From Alphaproteobacteria bacterium (GTDB lineage: Bacteria > Pseudomonadota > Alphaproteobacteria > Rhizobiales > Aestuariivirgaceae), in the NCBI GenBank assembly GCA_024279045.1, contig JAJRRZ010000102.1, positions 1 to 6,619 of the forward strand: DNA of 6,619 bases, written 5' to 3'. The notes under the pieces were generated by a model that saw only the letters and a program-made list of their open reading frames with translations, was not told where the DNA came from and made no database searches. This document shows, one piece after another, positions 4,821 through 6,619 of the stretch. Within the stretch, counting starts at the first letter, position 1; the number at the start of each line of letters is the position of its first letter. The position numbers were made by a program, and so were the translations under genes.

Positions 4821-6235
4821 AGAAGCACGCCCGACAGTCAGGCAGCTTGCGGCGCTGGATGATGCGTGGCTCGCTGCGGCTGCGGCTGGTGCTGCTGGTG
4901 CTGGGCATCATCGTGTTGGCGTTGCTGGTGCTGCAACAGCAGTTGACGCACCTGTTTGAGGCGCACGTGGAGCGCCGCGTGCACGACGAACTGGAACGCC
5001 ACATGGTCCAGATCATCTCGCAGTTCCAGCGGCAGGCCGATGGGCGCTACCGGTTGACGGGGCAGCCGAGCGATCCGCGCTTTCGGCTGCCTTATGGAGG
5101 GCTTTACTGGCAGGTCAATGCCATCGATGGCAAGGTATTGGCGCGGTCGCGTTCGTTATGGGATTCGGAGTTGGATCTGAGGGGCTTGCACATCGACGCC
5201 CAGGGGCTGGCGAATCATGTGCTGAAAGGGCCGCAGGGGGAGGCGCTTTTCGCGCTGGTGCAGCGGGTGTGGCTGGATGCCGGTGATGGTGAAAAGCCTT
5301 ATGTGTTCACGATAGCGCTGGATTATGCCGAAATCGACAAGGCGGTGGTGGAATTTCGTGGCGAACTGACATGGGGGCTGACACTGCTGGCGTTGATGTT
5401 GCTGACAGCGTTGGCCATTCAGGTAATCATCGGCCTGTGGCCACTGCAGGAGGTGCGCCGGGCGGTGGCGGATGTGCGCGCCGGGCGGCGTAGCCGGCTG
5501 GACGAGGAAGGGCCGGACGAGCTGAAGCCGTTGCTGGATGAGTTGAATGCCCTGCTCGAAGCACAGCGCAAGGACGTGCAACGCGCCCGCGCCCGGGCGG
5601 GAGATCTGGCGCATGGCCTGAAAACCCCGCTTGCCATTCTGGCGGCACAGGCGCGCAAGGTGGCTGCCGCCGGGTTGGGCGAAACGGCAGATGAAATTCG
5701 TCGGCAGGTGCGCAACCTGACGCAGCACGTGGAGCACGAGCTGGCGCGGGTGCGTATTCATGGCCCTCGCCGTGGGCGGATGGTGCAGGCTTCGATACGG
5801 GAAGTGGCCAGCGAAGTCGTGGCCATGCTGCAGCGTCTGCCGCGCGAGAAAGTGGTGAAATTCAACCTTGATGTGGCTGACGGGGTCAACGTGGGAGTGG
5901 AGCGTAACGATTTGCTGGAAGTGTTGGGCAATCTGCTGGAAAATGCGCACAAATGGGCGCGGTCAACCGTGGTGCTGCGGGCGCGCATGACCGAAGGTGG
6001 GTGTGTGCAAATCTGCGTGGAGGATGATGGCCCCGGCGTGGCCGAAAAGGATTACGAGCGCATTTTGCGTCGTGGTGGACGGCTGGACGAGAATGTTCCC
6101 GGTACAGGGATAGGGCTGGCCATCGTGAAGGAAATCGTGGTGGATGTCTATGATGGGGAATTGTCGCTTTATCGCGCACCGCTGGGGGGGCTTGGCGTGA
6201 GGGTGGAGTTGCGGGCTGCGGAAGCTGTGCGGTAG
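4817..6235 (+). CDS. Membrane sensor histidine kinase, PhoQ/FeuQ-like
   Basis: The 472 residues fit a classic transmembrane kinase. After a basic N-terminus comes TM1 (~22-40), a periplasmic sensor of ~145 residues (~41-185), TM2 (~187-207), a HAMP linker (~208-262), the dimerisation/phosphotransfer helix with His266 in DLAHGLKTPLAIL, and the ATPase domain. The ATPase has the N box LLENAHKW (Asn376), G1 EDDGPGV (Asp404) and G2 PGTGIGLAIV (429-437). The H box has Gly after the His where many kinases have Glu; HGLKTPL and the RGGRLDE-type lid are features I associate with PhoQ/FeuQ-like kinases. The sensor holds SDPRFRLPYGGLYWQV and RSRSLWDSEL, conserved-looking motifs of this kinase group; I do not see a long acidic patch like the one PhoQ uses for Mg sensing. 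It starts within the regulator stop (ATGA) and closes the PepSY-regulator-kinase operon. The ligand is unknown; cations or envelope stress are guesses from family and neighbours. Confidence 0.95.
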   Translation: MKKHARQSGSLRRWMMRGSLRLRLVLLVLGIIVLALLVLQQQLTHLFEAHVERRVHDELERHMVQIISQFQRQADGRYRLTGQPSDPRFRLPYGGLYWQVNAIDGKVLARSRSLWDSELDLRGLHIDAQGLANHVLKGPQGEALFALVQRVWLDAGDGEKPYVFTIALDYAEIDKAVVEFRGELTWGLTLLALMLLTALAIQVIIGLWPLQEVRRAVADVRAGRRSRLDEEGPDELKPLLDELNALLEAQRKDVQRARARAGDLAHGLKTPLAILAAQARKVAAAGLGETADEIRRQVRNLTQHVEHELARVRIHGPRRGRMVQASIREVASEVVAMLQRLPREKVVKFNLDVADGVNVGVERNDLLEVLGNLLENAHKWARSTVVLRARMTEGGCVQICVEDDGPGVAEKDYERILRRGGRLDENVPGTGIGLAIVKEIVVDVYDGELSLYRAPLGGLGVRVELRAAEAVR

Positions 6236-6256
6236 GCTCAGGATCCATGAATTTTC

Positions 6257-6274
6257 ACGCCATCTGTGGCGTTT
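6257..6274 (+). terminator. Weak terminator-like hairpin after the kinase
   Basis: A six-base stem (ACGCCA, 6257-6262, with 6267-6272) and a TCTG loop are followed by TTATGCTT, 21 bases after the kinase stop. The stem is short and the T run broken, so termination may be partial. It is positioned where an operon end is expected. Confidence 0.4.
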
Positions 6275-6322
6275 ATGCTTCATCTCAGCGGCCTTGCACC
6301 TATGGAAATGCCTTCAGGTATT

Positions 6323-6349
6323 ATCAGCGGGCGCAAGAACGCTGATTTT
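6323..6349. terminator. Second weak stem-loop in the convergent gap
   Basis: Seven-base arms ATCAGCG (6323-6329) and CGCTGAT (6340-6346) enclose a ten-base loop and are followed by TTT on the plus strand. It lies between the kinase gene and the opposing gene ending at 6450. It could help end plus-strand transcripts; chance is not excluded. I see nothing else supportable in 6236-6449. Confidence 0.3.
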
Positions 6350-6449
6350 CGAGCAAATGGCGCATCTACCATGCCTCTTGATGGGGCTGAGCCTGGCGCT
6401 GATGCTTCACGGCCACGTTGCTTCGCGCTATCTCCATCAGGGGCAGGAC

Positions 6450-6619
6450 TCAGGACTTGATCGCCATTTTGGCCTCATGCCAGTTGGACACTTCCGGAAA
6501 CACCATGATTTGGCCGTGCTGGCTGGCAGGGGGAGCTTGATTGGCGGCTTGTGTGGCCTTCAGTCCTGGAGGCGGCTGCTTTTCAAGCCTGGAAAGCGGG
6601 GATTTTGTTTCATTTTTCC
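6450..6619 (-). CDS. C-terminal end of an unidentified minus-strand gene (5' end outside window)
   Basis: Reading the minus strand from the right edge, an open frame of 55 codons ends with TGA (6452-6450). The peptide begins with a Pro/Ala/Gln-rich, linker-like stretch (EKQPPPGLK, QAANQAPPASQ) and ends with a more structured segment, IMVFPEVSNWHEAKMAIKS. Third codon positions are mostly G or C, as in the other genes here, which supports this frame over the overlapping plus-strand one. I do not recognise the family. It runs towards the kinase gene, so the two are convergent and not in one operon. Confidence 0.5.
   Translation of the reverse strand, partial: KNETKSPLSRLEKQPPPGLKATQAANQAPPASQHGQIMVFPEVSNWHEAKMAIKS

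Noticed and set aside
6266..6460. Plus-strand 64-codon frame after the kinase.
   Set aside because: There is no ribosome site or recognisable sequence, and it overlaps terminator-like stems and the end of the opposing gene.
6357..6619. Plus-strand frame open to the right edge, starting MAHLPCLLMGLSLALM like a signal peptide.
   Set aside because: The start looks tempting, but there is no ribosome site, the later residues are irregular, and the overlapping minus-strand frame has better codon bias and composition. More sequence to the right would decide.

Overview
The window comes from a fairly GC-rich proteobacterium. KdsA and enolase show lipopolysaccharide (KDO) synthesis and a kdsA-eno neighbourhood typical of Proteobacteria. 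Both proteins, and the PhoQ/FeuQ-like kinase, read to me as most like alphaproteobacterial or other deep-branching proteobacterial sequences. This is a judgement by eye and I do not assign a genus.

Left part (1-2590), housekeeping: the acidic C-terminal tail of an unidentified protein ends at 226 and is followed by a strong intrinsic terminator (244-270). Then come kdsA (333-1187), encoding a metal-dependent-type KDO-8-phosphate synthase, and eno (1289-2590), encoding enolase, on the same strand. A good sigma70-like promoter and a possible Shine-Dalgarno-masking hairpin lie between kdsA and eno.

Middle part (2591-3613), intergenic and accessory: about 420 bases without a believable gene hold three long perfect stem-loops. 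Two probably end eno transcription and one lies downstream of a gene on the minus strand. That gene (3380-3015, minus) encodes a small exported protein whose mature end is dominated by Asp, with His, Gly, Ser and Asn. It is divergent from the next operon, and the shared 233-base upstream region carries three inverted repeats.

Right part (3614-6235), signalling operon: an exported protein with a pure Asp/Gly(/Ser) tract followed by a very basic PepSY-like domain, then an OmpR/PhoB-family response regulator, then a membrane histidine kinase of PhoQ/FeuQ-like architecture. The regulator and kinase overlap by ATGA. The likely logic is envelope signalling: the kinase senses a periplasmic condition, the PepSY protein modulates it or is its output, and the divergent Asp/His-rich protein may belong to the same regulon. 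Divalent cations or polycations are an attractive but unproven signal. The cluster of two unusual polyanionic secreted proteins around one two-component system is the most interesting content.

The right edge (6236-6619) holds weak terminator-like stems and the C-terminal end of an unidentified minus-strand gene that enters from beyond the window.
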